From CBDCFV01 sp965203835 (GTDB lineage: Bacteria; Chloroflexota; Dehalococcoidia; Lucifugimonadales; UBA3495): 64,000 nt of DNA. The DNA lies in NCBI GenBank assembly GCA_965203835.1, contig OZ241919.1, positions 1,364,001 to 1,428,000 of the forward strand. Reading direction: 5' to 3'. A program made the translations under genes and the position numbers. Shown here piece by piece: positions 17,872 to 26,511 of this stretch. The notes beneath the pieces were generated by a model that made no database searches, was not told the origin of the DNA, and worked only from the letters and a program-made list of their open reading frames with translations. Numbering within the stretch: position 1 is the stretch's first letter; every line of letters starts with the position of its first letter.

Positions 17872-19329
17872 ATGGCATCGGTAGTCATCGCCGTTTTTGA
17901 CGGACTTCAACCGGCCCAGGTCACCCCTGAGCTTATGCCCAACCTGTCGGCATTGGCGTCCGTGGGTGTGACCTTCGCCAACCATCATGCCGTGTTTCCC
18001 ACGGTCACCAGGGCCAATGCGTCCAGCATCGTAACCGGCATGACACCCGGCAGCCACGGGCTGTCGGCCAATACGCTGCTGGTGCGGGAGTTCGACGCCG
18101 CGCACCCCATCCCGGCGATGGAGCCCGAGCTCGCGCAAGTCGCGGAGAAGACGGGGCGGGTACTTCTGGCGCCTACGCTGGGACAAATCCTGTCCGAACA
18201 TGGCTTGGAATACGTCGCCATAGGCACCGGCACCAGCGGCAACGCCTACCTGCAGAATCCCACCGCCGAAAGCACCGGCGGGGCAACCATACACCCCGCC
18301 TTTACGCTGCCCTACAGCCTCCACGAGGACATCATTGTCAGGTTCGGCGACTGGCCCGACGAGTCCTTGCCCAACCTTCCGCGATTGGCCCAAGCCGAAC
18401 GGATAATGACCGAGTACATCCTGCCGGAACGGGCGCCTGCCGTCTCCCTTATATGGTTCTCGGAACCAGACAAGACGCAGCACGCGGCAGGCGTCGGGAC
18501 CACGGAGTCTGACGAAGCCGTGCAGGGAGCCGACAAACAGTTCGGCACTTTGATGGACTGGCTTGAGCAGTCCGGGCGCGCCGGAGACACCGACGTCATG
18601 GTGGTGTCGGACCACGGCTACTCCACCATCTCTACAGTTGTGAACGTGGAGGCACAGGCCCGGGAGGCCGGCTTCCCGCCCGGCGGCGAACCGGGAGGCG
18701 TGGCGGTGGCCCACAACGGCGGCTCGGTCCTGTTTTATACCGGGGAAGGGGACTATGACACGGGCCGACGGCTTATTGTGTGGCTTATGGAACAGGAGTG
18801 GTGCGGGAGTGTGACGGTCTCCAGCCATCTCTCAGGCATCCAGGGAACATTGCCGGCGGCCTTGGTAGGACTGGAAGGGCCAAGAGGCCCCGATGTCGCC
18901 ATGTCCTTTCGCTGGAGCAGAAGCGCCAACAAGTCCGGATACGTTGGACGGGTCTACTCCACCACGTCCGGCGGGTACGGACGGGGGGAGCACGGCTCAA
19001 TGGGCAGGTCCGAGATGAGGAACGTTCTTTTCGCACAGGGCCCCCACTTCAAGCAAGGGGTTACCTTGAACACGCCATCCGGCAACACGGACCTTGCGCC
19101 AACCATCCTGCAGGTGTTGGGCATCGACCACGGTAGGCGTATGGACGGGCGGGTCCTCGAGGAAGCCCTCATCAACGGCCCGGAAGAGGCAGACGTTGAG
19201 TGGTCCAGGGACTTGTACAGCACCGAGCGACGGCTTACGCAGAAGATGTTCCGCCAGCAAATCAAGCTGTCACGGGTGGGCGATACCGTCTACGTGGACG
19301 AGGGAAACAGCACTCTGGGCTGGCGGTAG
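17872..19329 (+). CDS. Alkaline-phosphatase-superfamily phosphodiesterase (NPP type)
   Basis: 485 aa. The type I phosphodiesterase/nucleotide pyrophosphatase fold is indicated by the metal ligand Asp10 (VFDG), the nucleophile Thr46 in FPTVTRANASS, EPDKTQHAAG near residue 200 and VVSDHGYS near residue 245, plus GEHGS toward the C terminus. NPP-like enzymes hydrolyse phosphodiester or phosphonate-type bonds with two zinc ions. The N terminus lacks a signal peptide, so a cytoplasmic location is likely. It starts 2 bp after the alpha/beta hydrolase gene, suggesting they act on a common substrate or product. Confidence 0.85.
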   Translation: MASVVIAVFDGLQPAQVTPELMPNLSALASVGVTFANHHAVFPTVTRANASSIVTGMTPGSHGLSANTLLVREFDAAHPIPAMEPELAQVAEKTGRVLLAPTLGQILSEHGLEYVAIGTGTSGNAYLQNPTAESTGGATIHPAFTLPYSLHEDIIVRFGDWPDESLPNLPRLAQAERIMTEYILPERAPAVSLIWFSEPDKTQHAAGVGTTESDEAVQGADKQFGTLMDWLEQSGRAGDTDVMVVSDHGYSTISTVVNVEAQAREAGFPPGGEPGGVAVAHNGGSVLFYTGEGDYDTGRRLIVWLMEQEWCGSVTVSSHLSGIQGTLPAALVGLEGPRGPDVAMSFRWSRSANKSGYVGRVYSTTSGGYGRGEHGSMGRSEMRNVLFAQGPHFKQGVTLNTPSGNTDLAPTILQVLGIDHGRRMDGRVLEEALINGPEEADVEWSRDLYSTERRLTQKMFRQQIKLSRVGDTVYVDEGNSTLGWR

Positions 19330-19347
19330 GGAATCGCCGGAAATCCC

Positions 19348-19376
19348 TTACCTTCCAGCTTTGGGGCTGGTACAAT
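19348..19376 (+). promoter_or_regulatory. Predicted promoter for the DinB-family gene
   Basis: TTACCT (19348-19353), 17-nt spacer, TACAAT (19371-19376) with an extended -10 TG at the proper position. The start would lie about 38 nt before the ATG at 19421. Confidence 0.5.
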
Positions 19377-19420
19377 TAGGCCCTCGAAGCCCACTTTAAT
19401 GAATGTTTTGGAGAGTAATC

Positions 19421-19948
19421 ATGGCTGTTCCCGCCGGAATATCCAATGCACTGGAACGCAACTGGGGCATGGTGGACCGCGCCATCGACGGATTGAATGA
19501 CGCAACACTGGCCCGCCAGCTATCCGACAACGACAACTCCATTGCTTGGCTCCTCTTCCACAAGAGCCGGGTGGTGGACGTCTTCATCAATACCCGGTTC
19601 CAGGGCAAGCCCCAGATCTGGAACGAGGACGGCTGGTGCGAGAAATTCGGTTTGAGCGACGACCCGGAGACGACAGGCCAAGGCTGGGACGCGGCCCGCG
19701 TGGCGGCATGGACACCCCCTTCCAGGGATGTACTGGTAGGCTACTACGAGGCCATGAAGGCCTGCGCCAGGGATTACATGTCCTCCGTCACCGACGAGGA
19801 GTTGAGCGTTACCATGAGCCTGAGGCCCGGTTCGGACCCCGAGCCGAAAGGTACCCTCATAGGAGTCCTGGTCTACGACAACATCGTCCACGGCGGCCAG
19901 ATAGCCTTCCTGCGCGGCCACATGGAGGGCATGGGCTGGTTCGTGTAG
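19421..19948 (+). CDS. DinB-family (maleylpyruvate isomerase-like) protein
   Basis: 175 aa. ATG 19421 follows TTGGAGAG at good spacing; an in-frame ATG at 19403 lies within the presumed leader and has no binding site. The sequence has the four-helix DinB pattern: an N-terminal helix with NWGMVDRAIDGL, SIAWLLFHKSRVVDVFIN with a potential metal His, and IVHGGQIAFLRGHMEGM at the C terminus with further His residues. DinB proteins bind a divalent metal through a His triad and include thiol-dependent transferases. The exact reaction is not known. Confidence 0.75.
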   Translation: MAVPAGISNALERNWGMVDRAIDGLNDATLARQLSDNDNSIAWLLFHKSRVVDVFINTRFQGKPQIWNEDGWCEKFGLSDDPETTGQGWDAARVAAWTPPSRDVLVGYYEAMKACARDYMSSVTDEELSVTMSLRPGSDPEPKGTLIGVLVYDNIVHGGQIAFLRGHMEGMGWFV

Positions 19949-20044
19949 CCTTACGCAGGCTCCCCCGACCAAGTAAAACAGGTTTCCCGGAGAGCACGGC
20001 TGAGATACGCCGTGCTCTTACTTAAGTCCTGTTAACATCTCACT

Positions 20045-20070
20045 GTCATTCCCGCCTGCGCGGGAATCCA
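20045..20070. repeat. REP-like palindrome
   Basis: GTCATTCCCGC (20045-20055) with a nearly symmetrical GCGGGAATCCA arm ending at 20070. It is one of the window's dispersed copies of this intergenic palindrome and lies between the DinB and amidohydrolase genes. Confidence 0.7.
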
Positions 20071-20106
20071 CAACTCCAAACAAAAAGGTTATTCCCCTCG
20101 GTGTTA

Positions 20107-21795
20107 ATGATGCCTTCTGACAACCCGGAGTCCACAACCATTTTCCTCAACGGCAAGGTAGCCGCCCTGGGGCCGGGCGACCGGATGTACCAAGCCTTGG
20201 CCGTCCGGGGTCGGCATGTCCTGGCCGTCGGCAGCGATAGCGAAATGCGGGCGTTGCAAACGCTGGACTCCGAGGTTATCGACCTTCAGGGGCGCGTCCT
20301 CATCCCCGGCATCATCGACATCCACGCCCACATGGACCGGGAGGGTCTGAAACGGGCCGGCATATCCTTGGAAGGCGCCCGCTCCATCCCCGACATCCTG
20401 GCCATCGTCAAACGCGAGGTGGACAACGCCAATCCGGGCGAGTGGGTGGTCACCATGCCCATCGGCGACCCGCCCAATTACGCCGACATGCCGGAGTCTC
20501 TGGCGGAGGGTCGGTTCCCAACCCGTTGGGACCTGGACCAAGTCTCCCCGGACAACCCGGTCTACATCCGCGGCATCTGGACACCCTGGAACGTGCCCCC
20601 GTCGGTAGCCGTAGCCAACAGCCGCGCGCTGCAACTGGCCGGCATCGACCGCCATACCAAGGAACCTGACTCCAGCGTGACCATAGTCCGCGACGACACC
20701 GGTGAGCCCACCGGCGTTCTCATGGACTCGGCCCAATTCCCGTCGCTGGAATTCACCCTGATGAAGGTGGTGCCCCGCTTCACCGAACAACAGCGGGTGG
20801 ACGCCCTTCGGGAGTCGATGCGGCTGTACAACTCGGTGGGCGCCACCGGAACATACGAAGGCCACGGCGTCGCACCGGAGGTCCTGAGGGCCTACAAGCG
20901 GCTGTGGGACGACGGCGACATGACGGTGCGCTGCCGCTTGGTGTTGAGTCCTGCGTGGAAGTCGGTTGACGAGGCGGCCCTTGAAATGGAACGCTGGGGC
21001 CATTCTGCGTCCGGCGCAGGGTTCGGCGACGACATGTTGAACGTCAGCGGCTACTACATCCAGCACCGCGGCGGGCAGTACACCGCCGCGGCCCGCGCCG
21101 CCGAACTCCCCTTTACCGGATGGGCCGGCTTTTCGCCGGGGTACAACCCTCCCGACCAGTTCCGCACCCTGTCTATGATGGCCGCCCACAACAACCTTCG
21201 GGTCAACACCATCGTCCGCAACAACCTGGACGAAGTGCTGGACATTTTCGAAGAGGTCCACCAGGATACGCCCATAGACGACCGCCGCTGGATAATCGCC
21301 CACGTCAGGGAAACCACCGCCGAACAGATGCGCCGGATACGCGACCTGGGGCTGGTGATAGAGACCATTCCTCTTACCGAACTGTGGCTCAGGGGTGGGC
21401 CGTTGGTTGGAGACCCGGAAACGGCGGCCTTGGTCGTGCCTCACCGCAGCTACATCGAAAACGACGTTCGGTTCGGGCTGGGGACGGACAACAAGCCCTT
21501 CAATCCCTTTGTAACCCTCTGGTCGACCATCGCCAGGAAGGAGCGCCGCACCGGGACGGTGTTGGGGCCGGAGGAAAGCCTCAGCCGAATGGACGCGCTG
21601 AGAGCCTTTACCCTCGGCGGCGCCTACTATTCCTTCGAGGAAGACCGGCGCGGCTCCATTGAGCCGGGCAAGCTGGCCGACCTGGCCGTCCTTTCCGGCG
21701 ACCTGTTCACCATCCCGGAGGACGACATCCTAAATCTGTGCTCGGTTCTCACTATGGTCGACGGGCAGGTGGTCTACAGGTCCGAAGAATTTTAA
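20107..21795 (+). CDS. Amidohydrolase, YtcJ-like
   Basis: About 562 aa. Amidohydrolase_3 family: N-terminal beta-sandwich, then VLIPGIIDIHAHMD (His-x-His metal ligands), a central barrel segment, HVRETTAEQ, GLGTDNKPFNP and the C-terminal GSIEPGKLADLAVLSGDLF. YtcJ-like enzymes hydrolyse C-N bonds in amides or cyclic ureides; the substrate is unknown here. The start is uncertain: GTG 20101, ATG 20107 and ATG 20110 are all in frame and only a weak AAAAGG precedes them. It lies 22 bp upstream of the PPOX gene, probably in the same transcript. Confidence 0.85.
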   Translation: MMPSDNPESTTIFLNGKVAALGPGDRMYQALAVRGRHVLAVGSDSEMRALQTLDSEVIDLQGRVLIPGIIDIHAHMDREGLKRAGISLEGARSIPDILAIVKREVDNANPGEWVVTMPIGDPPNYADMPESLAEGRFPTRWDLDQVSPDNPVYIRGIWTPWNVPPSVAVANSRALQLAGIDRHTKEPDSSVTIVRDDTGEPTGVLMDSAQFPSLEFTLMKVVPRFTEQQRVDALRESMRLYNSVGATGTYEGHGVAPEVLRAYKRLWDDGDMTVRCRLVLSPAWKSVDEAALEMERWGHSASGAGFGDDMLNVSGYYIQHRGGQYTAAARAAELPFTGWAGFSPGYNPPDQFRTLSMMAAHNNLRVNTIVRNNLDEVLDIFEEVHQDTPIDDRRWIIAHVRETTAEQMRRIRDLGLVIETIPLTELWLRGGPLVGDPETAALVVPHRSYIENDVRFGLGTDNKPFNPFVTLWSTIARKERRTGTVLGPEESLSRMDALRAFTLGGAYYSFEEDRRGSIEPGKLADLAVLSGDLFTIPEDDILNLCSVLTMVDGQVVYRSEEF

Positions 21796-21817
21796 CCATC
21801 GTCCAAGGAGAAGTTTC

Positions 21818-22324
21818 ATGGCGACCAACTACCCGGAAATCACGCCGGAGCAGGCCGACCTCATCAAGAACTCCCCATTGTTTTTCGTGGCCAGCGCCTC
21901 TTCGGACCTTGCCGGTGGCCCGAACGGCGTGGGGCCGATAAACCTGTCTCCCAAAGGCGGCGTGCCCCTCCACGTACTGGGGCCCAACTGCGTAGCCTAC
22001 CTGGACTACGTAGGCAGCGGCAACGAGACGGGGCGGCACGCCGAGGCCAACGGCCCCATAACGGTGATGGTGTGCTCTTTCGAAGAGGAAAATGCAGGGG
22101 TAATCCGGCTCTATGGCCACGCCAAGGTAGCCCAACTCGACGACTATCCCTACCGGGACAAGGTGCTTTCCAACGAGGCGGAGGACATTCACCTGCCGAT
22201 GCGACAGGTCATCGAGATACAGGTGGACTCCACCATAACAAGCTGCGGCTACGGCGTCCCGGTGATGCAGTTTAAGAAGGAACGGACCATTAAAGAGCGG
22301 GGACGCCGTTACAAAGACAGTTGA
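21818..22324 (+). CDS. Pyridoxamine 5'-phosphate oxidase-family protein
   Basis: 168 aa with a good Shine-Dalgarno (AAGGAG, 21805-21810). The sequence follows the split-barrel flavin-binding fold of the PPOX family, with SPLFFVASASSD, NLSPKGG, YLDYVGSGNETGRHAEANG and a final QFKKERTIKERGR segment. This subgroup (PNPOx-like, in which the NLSPKG and GNE motifs contact FMN or F420) is common in Chloroflexota and Actinobacteria and has mostly unknown substrates. It is unlikely to be true PdxH. It follows the amidohydrolase closely. Confidence 0.82.
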   Translation: MATNYPEITPEQADLIKNSPLFFVASASSDLAGGPNGVGPINLSPKGGVPLHVLGPNCVAYLDYVGSGNETGRHAEANGPITVMVCSFEEENAGVIRLYGHAKVAQLDDYPYRDKVLSNEAEDIHLPMRQVIEIQVDSTITSCGYGVPVMQFKKERTIKERGRRYKDS

Positions 22325-22391
22325 GTTGGTCCTGTGCAGATGCGATACCGCAAGCTAGCGTCGAGCGGGATTCCGCACCGTCAACGAGCGC

Positions 22392-22868
22392 TTGGATGCC
22401 AACACTCGCGCCGTCAGAACTCTTGAAGGACATGTAGGAAGATTGATAGGTCATACTTACGAAGACCGGTGCCGCTACGAAATCGGCGTGATTCTGGACG
22501 GCTGGCTCGACGGCCCGGTCCTCGCCGACCGCGACCGGATCAACGCGCAGTTGCGACAGGCGCGCCAGGGAGGCATCATCAGCCGCGAGCAATACCTGGA
22601 CGGACTCAGGCCGGACATCATCGCCCGCGAGATTGGAGATTCCGACCAGACCGGGCGCCTCGCCGTCGTGGAAGCATCAGTCACCTTCAACCGGGGCGAC
22701 CTGGAAAACGCAGCCCGCCGGGCCGCCATCATCTCAAGCGTTACCGGGGTCAACACCGCCGCTTTCGTCGCAACGCACGCTGACTGGCCGGATGAGGTGG
22801 ACTCACTCGCCCAGCAACTGGGCGTTACCATCATTCGCCACGAAGACCCTGACTACGTGGACGCCTGA
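22392..22868 (+). CDS. Small PD-(D/E)XK nuclease-like protein, probably 5'-truncated
   Basis: 158 aa from a TTG codon. The frame is open upstream to 22359, and the residues there (RTVNERLDANTRAV) continue a coiled-coil pattern before reaching an in-frame TAG at 22356, so the usual N-terminal coiled coil seems to be lost. The conserved segment LIGHTYEDRCRYE, then PDIIARE and VVEASVTF, resembles the COG5493/DUF3782-type nuclease-like family, though the catalytic Lys of the ExK motif is Ser here, so it may be inactive. No ribosome binding site is evident. It could be a decaying gene. Confidence 0.5.
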   Translation: MDANTRAVRTLEGHVGRLIGHTYEDRCRYEIGVILDGWLDGPVLADRDRINAQLRQARQGGIISREQYLDGLRPDIIAREIGDSDQTGRLAVVEASVTFNRGDLENAARRAAIISSVTGVNTAAFVATHADWPDEVDSLAQQLGVTIIRHEDPDYVDA

Positions 22869-22883
22869 CCAACTAACCGTAGC

Positions 22884-23969
22884 CTAAAACACCACCACTG
22901 AACGCAACACCTCGCCCCGCTCCATCTTGTGGAATGCTTCCTCCACGTCGGTGAGCGCGATGGTCTCGGACACGAACCTGTCCAAGTCCAAGCGCCCTTG
23001 CAGGTACAGGTCAATATAGGTGGGGAAGTCCCGGCTAGGCAGGCAGTCACCGTACCAGGACGACTTCAGCGCTCCGCCCCGGCCGAACACTTCGATAAGC
23101 GGCAGGTCTATCCTCATGTCCGGACTGGGAACCCCTACCTGCACCACCGTCCCGGCGTGGTCGCGGGCGTAGAAAGCCTGCTCGTAGGTGACCGGGCTGC
23201 CCACTGCCTCGATGGCTACGTTCACGCCGTTGCCGTCGGTCAGGGCGCGAATTCCCTCCACCGGGTCCGCCTGCCGGGCGTTGATGGTGTGGGTTGCGCC
23301 GAAGTCCTTGGCCCACTCCAGCTTGCGGTCGTCGATGTCCACGGCGATTATCGTATGCGCCCCGGCCAGCTTGGCCCCGGCAATGGCCGCGTCGCCAACT
23401 CCGCCGCAACCGAACACCGCCACCGAGTCTCCCCTGGACACGTTGCCGGTGTTGATGGCCGCCCCCAGTCCCGCCATTATCCCGCAACCAATCAGCCCCG
23501 CCGCCGCCGGATCGGCTTCGGGATTTACCCGGACCGCTTGTCCGGCGTCCACCAAGGTAAGCTCGGTGAAGGCCCCTATGCCCAAGGCCGGCGACAACGG
23601 CGTGCCGTCGGCCAGTGTCATTGGCTGCTGGGCGTTGCGGCTGGCGAAGCAGTACCAAGGCCGTCCCCGGAGGCATGACCGGCAGTTCCCGCAGGGCGCG
23701 CGCCACGCGATGATTACAAAGTCGCCGGGGACCACGCTGTCCACGTCCGGCCCAACGCTCTCCACTGTGCCCGCGGCCTCGTGTCCCAGCAGGAAGGGGA
23801 AGTCGTTGTTGATAGCCCCTTCCCGGTAATGCAGGTCGGTATGGCAAACGCCGCACGCCTTGACCCGTACCAGGGCCTCTCCCGGGCCCGGGTCCGGCAC
23901 CAGGATGTCCACCGGTTTTACCGGTTCGCCCTTGGCGGTTGCCACTATTCCGGCGACTTTATTGCTCAT
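22884..23969 (-). CDS. Zn-dependent alcohol dehydrogenase (MscR-like)
   Basis: 361 aa; AAGGAG precedes the ATG. Medium-chain dehydrogenase fold: catalytic zinc ligands in ACGVCHTDLH and GHEAAG, structural zinc lobe CGNCRSCLRGRPWYC, and an NAD-binding Rossmann motif GCGGVGDAAIAGAKLAGA near residue 190. Length and motifs resemble S-(hydroxymethyl)mycothiol dehydrogenase and class III-like enzymes, but thiol-cofactor specificity cannot be shown. It is the third gene of a minus-strand set after the two TPP decarboxylase subunits, so an aldehyde released by that enzyme is a reasonable substrate (inference). Confidence 0.88.
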   Translation of the reverse strand: MSNKVAGIVATAKGEPVKPVDILVPDPGPGEALVRVKACGVCHTDLHYREGAINNDFPFLLGHEAAGTVESVGPDVDSVVPGDFVIIAWRAPCGNCRSCLRGRPWYCFASRNAQQPMTLADGTPLSPALGIGAFTELTLVDAGQAVRVNPEADPAAAGLIGCGIMAGLGAAINTGNVSRGDSVAVFGCGGVGDAAIAGAKLAGAHTIIAVDIDDRKLEWAKDFGATHTINARQADPVEGIRALTDGNGVNVAIEAVGSPVTYEQAFYARDHAGTVVQVGVPSPDMRIDLPLIEVFGRGGALKSSWYGDCLPSRDFPTYIDLYLQGRLDLDRFVSETIALTDVEEAFHKMERGEVLRSVVVF

Positions 23970-24038
23970 TGAATGTCTCCTTGAATCCGACGTGATATAG
24001 GCGGTGGTGAATGTCCTCCAAGGGGTGACGCCCGGCGG

Positions 24039-24629
24039 TCAGCAAGACCGGGGACCCAGTGACTCCTTCAGGTCGTCGATCACTTTGTCTCGGCTGCGGG
24101 TCTGCCAGCGTCGGCGTTGATTGATGGGCAGGTTCTCGATTTCCGGGACTATTTTCAGGGCCACGAACACCGGCCCCGGCGCGTCCAAGATCTGCTGGAT
24201 GTTGTTGGAAAAGTCCTCCAGGTTGTCGAAGGCGTAGGTGCTGGGATAGCCCGATCCCTGGGCTATCACCTCGTAGGCGATATTCTTGGCGTTGGGCACC
24301 GGTTGCCCGCCGGTGGTGGCGTAGCACTCGTTGTCCAGCATGAAGTGGTAGAAGTTCTTGGGACCCTTCTCGGCGATGGTGGGCAGCGCGCCCAGATTCA
24401 TCAGAACGTCGCCCTCCGAGTCGAACAGCACCACCTTCTCGTCGGGCCGGGCCAATGCCAGCCCCATCGCGAAGGAGGCATGGCCTCCCATGGCCGGGTC
24501 GCCCAAGGGCACGTCCCTGGACTCAATCGTGCTGATGTCGTTCCAGTGGCGGCCTCCCCTTCCGGGGATGACTACGGCGTTGCCCCGGTACTGCTGGAAA
24601 ACCTCGAGCAGGTCCTTGGTGTTGATCAT
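24039..24629 (-). CDS. TPP-dependent decarboxylase, beta subunit (ComE-like)
   Basis: 196 aa covering only the C-terminal TPP-binding domain of a thiamine-diphosphate enzyme: GDPAMGGHASFAMGLALA, then SEGDVLMNLGALP and FMLDNECYATTGGQP, which make up the GD...N cofactor motif. It is homologous to sulfopyruvate or phosphonopyruvate decarboxylase beta chains. Its partner is the alpha-like gene 30 bp upstream. No other coenzyme M genes are present, so a 2-keto acid other than sulfopyruvate is possible. Confidence 0.82.
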   Translation of the reverse strand: MINTKDLLEVFQQYRGNAVVIPGRGGRHWNDISTIESRDVPLGDPAMGGHASFAMGLALARPDEKVVLFDSEGDVLMNLGALPTIAEKGPKNFYHFMLDNECYATTGGQPVPNAKNIAYEVIAQGSGYPSTYAFDNLEDFSNNIQQILDAPGPVFVALKIVPEIENLPINQRRRWQTRSRDKVIDDLKESLGPRSC

Positions 24630-24659
24630 CTTCTTCTCCGAATGGACAATTGCGGGAGT

Positions 24660-25175
24660 CTAGCGGTTGAAGCCGTGGTACTCATCCCCAACAAGCACCG
24701 CCACCGGCTGGCTGGCCTTTTCCGCCTCTTCGAATGCCCGCGTGATGCGGGAAGCGTCGTTGTTGTTTTCCACCAAGTAATACTTGATGTTGAAGGCGTT
24801 GAGGAACCGTTCCGTATAGGTGGCCGCGGTGTCGGCGTTGTCTCCGTGGCGGGTATAGCCACGGTACCCCACCATGAGCACCACGGGAATGTTCATGCCC
24901 ATGGCCCAGCCCCGCAGCGAGTCTCCCGACTCCATCAGGCCGGTGTTCTGGATCAGGATGACCGGCTTCGCGCCGCCCACCGACAGCCCCGCGGCAGTGG
25001 AGAAAGCCTGCCCCTCCCGGCTCACGGCGATCAGGTCCAGCGCGGGGTCGGCCTCCATCAGCAGGTAAAGCCAGTTGGTCTCGCTGTCCGGCAGCCACAC
25101 CACGTGCGTCACGCCGTTCTTCTTCAACTCTTCGTACACCGTTTCGGGGCTGAGTTCCGCATGTTGTTGGGTCAT
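24660..25175 (-). CDS. TPP-dependent decarboxylase, alpha subunit (ComD-like)
   Basis: 171 aa, the N-terminal (PYR) TPP domain alone. It contains LKKNGVTHVVWLPDSETNWLY, the Glu-containing AVSREGQAFSTAAGL expected to activate the cofactor, and IQNTGLMESGDSLRGWAM. It matches alpha subunits of split decarboxylases such as sulfopyruvate decarboxylase ComD. Together with the beta gene it should form a heteromeric enzyme that decarboxylates a 2-oxo acid to an aldehyde. The downstream alcohol dehydrogenase fits a short catabolic pathway. Confidence 0.82.
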   Translation of the reverse strand: MTQQHAELSPETVYEELKKNGVTHVVWLPDSETNWLYLLMEADPALDLIAVSREGQAFSTAAGLSVGGAKPVILIQNTGLMESGDSLRGWAMGMNIPVVLMVGYRGYTRHGDNADTAATYTERFLNAFNIKYYLVENNNDASRITRAFEEAEKASQPVAVLVGDEYHGFNR

Positions 25176-25328
25176 TGCCCTAGCCTCTTTGCCATAGATT
25201 TACAGGAACGGGGTTGATTATATCCTGAAGGACTTGCGGAGCAAAGACGGGGGGTGAGCCTGTTCCAGCCTGAGGTGTCTATCAATCGAGCGTATTGGCC
25301 AGCATAGCGGAGTTGATGCGGGACATAG

Positions 25329-25334
25329 TATGAT
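25329..25334 (+). promoter_or_regulatory. -10 element placing the start at the ATG (leaderless)
   Basis: TATGAT lies six nucleotides before the ATG at 25341, so transcription should begin at or next to the start codon. No Shine-Dalgarno is present and no good -35 was found. The same geometry occurs at 47269 and 51360. Confidence 0.4.
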
Positions 25335-25340
25335 GCGCCA

Positions 25341-26507
25341 ATGAGGGAGCGTCGCCATAAAATAAAATTGCAGCCTGAAGTGCTTCGGTGGGCCAGGGAG
25401 AGAGCGGGTTTTGACACCGTTGAACTGGCAGGAAAGCTGCAAGTCAAGCATGAGCGCGTCCTGGAATGGGAGAACTCCGGCGAGATCAGTATAGCCCAAG
25501 CGGGGAAGCTGGCGCAGCGGACCTACACACCTGAGGGCTACCTTTTCCTTGACGAGCCTCCGGAAGACCATCTGCCGATAGCGGATTTCCGCACCGTCGG
25601 CGACCGTCCACTGCCCCGTCCCAGCCCTAACCTGCTTGACACCGTTTATACAATGCAAAGCCGTCAAGCCTGGATGAGGGAAGATTTGCTGTCTGAGGAA
25701 GCCGACCCGTTAGAATTTGTCGGGGCTTTTAACGATAGCGCCGACGTTGCAGAGGTTGCCGACGGAATCAGGGATGTCCTGCACTTGGAAAGTGACTGGG
25801 CTTCTCACAACGCTAGTTGGTCCGTCGCCCTGCGGCAACTTCGAAATCGCATCGAAGATTCCGGCGTGCTGGTCTTTATCAACGGCATCGTCGACAACAA
25901 TACCCATAGAAAACTGGACCCCGAAGAATTTCGCGGCTTCGCTTTGGTTGACGAATACGCGCCCCTGATTTTCATCAACAATGCCGACTTCACGTCGGCG
26001 CAAATGTTCACACTGGCCCACGAATTGGCCCACATCTTCGTGGGCCATGAAGGCGTGTCGAATTTTGAAGGGCTCCTACCATCCGACCATGCTGCGGAAC
26101 GGTTTTGCAACAGTATTGCCGCTGAATTTCTCGTTCCCCATACAGATTTGGAGGAGTTGTGGAAAACAGTAGCAAACAACGAAGACCCATACCAGCGGAT
26201 CGCACGGGAGTTCAAGGTTAGCGTAATCGTAGCGGCTCGGAGGGCGTTAGACCTCAATCTGATAGACAGGGCTACCTACTTTGACTTCTATAGCGATTAC
26301 CTCGCTGATGAGCGTCACAGGAAGGAAAACAGCCGTGGAGGGGGCGACTTCTGGAATAATCAGAACGTGCGGCTCGGTCGCCGCTTCAGCGGGGCGGTAG
26401 CCCGTGCAGTGATGGAAGGCCGGTTGCTGTACCGGGAAGCATACGCGCTAACCGGTCTGAATGGCAGGACCTTCGAGCGATTTGTTGATTGGGCAACCAA
26501 GTCTTGA
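25341..26507 (+). CDS. XRE-ImmA/IrrE metallopeptidase (antitoxin-type)
   Basis: 388 aa. An N-terminal helix-turn-helix region (about residues 10-60, LRWARERAGFDTVELAGKL) is followed by a COG2856 zinc-peptidase domain with the motif His227-Glu-Leu-Ala-His231. This HTH-ImmA architecture is typical of the regulatory partner of PIN-like DUF4411 proteins, and the next gene is exactly that, starting 4 bp after this stop. The pair is therefore probably a toxin-antitoxin or stress-response module in which the metallopeptidase domain modulates repression. The gene appears leaderless. Confidence 0.88.
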   Translation: MRERRHKIKLQPEVLRWARERAGFDTVELAGKLQVKHERVLEWENSGEISIAQAGKLAQRTYTPEGYLFLDEPPEDHLPIADFRTVGDRPLPRPSPNLLDTVYTMQSRQAWMREDLLSEEADPLEFVGAFNDSADVAEVADGIRDVLHLESDWASHNASWSVALRQLRNRIEDSGVLVFINGIVDNNTHRKLDPEEFRGFALVDEYAPLIFINNADFTSAQMFTLAHELAHIFVGHEGVSNFEGLLPSDHAAERFCNSIAAEFLVPHTDLEELWKTVANNEDPYQRIAREFKVSVIVAARRALDLNLIDRATYFDFYSDYLADERHRKENSRGGGDFWNNQNVRLGRRFSGAVARAVMEGRLLYREAYALTGLNGRTFERFVDWATKS

Positions 26508-26511
26508 TGAC

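Noticed and set aside
24039..25175. Evidence for coenzyme M biosynthesis
   Set aside because: Only the decarboxylase-like subunits are present; ComA, ComB and ComC genes are absent from the window.
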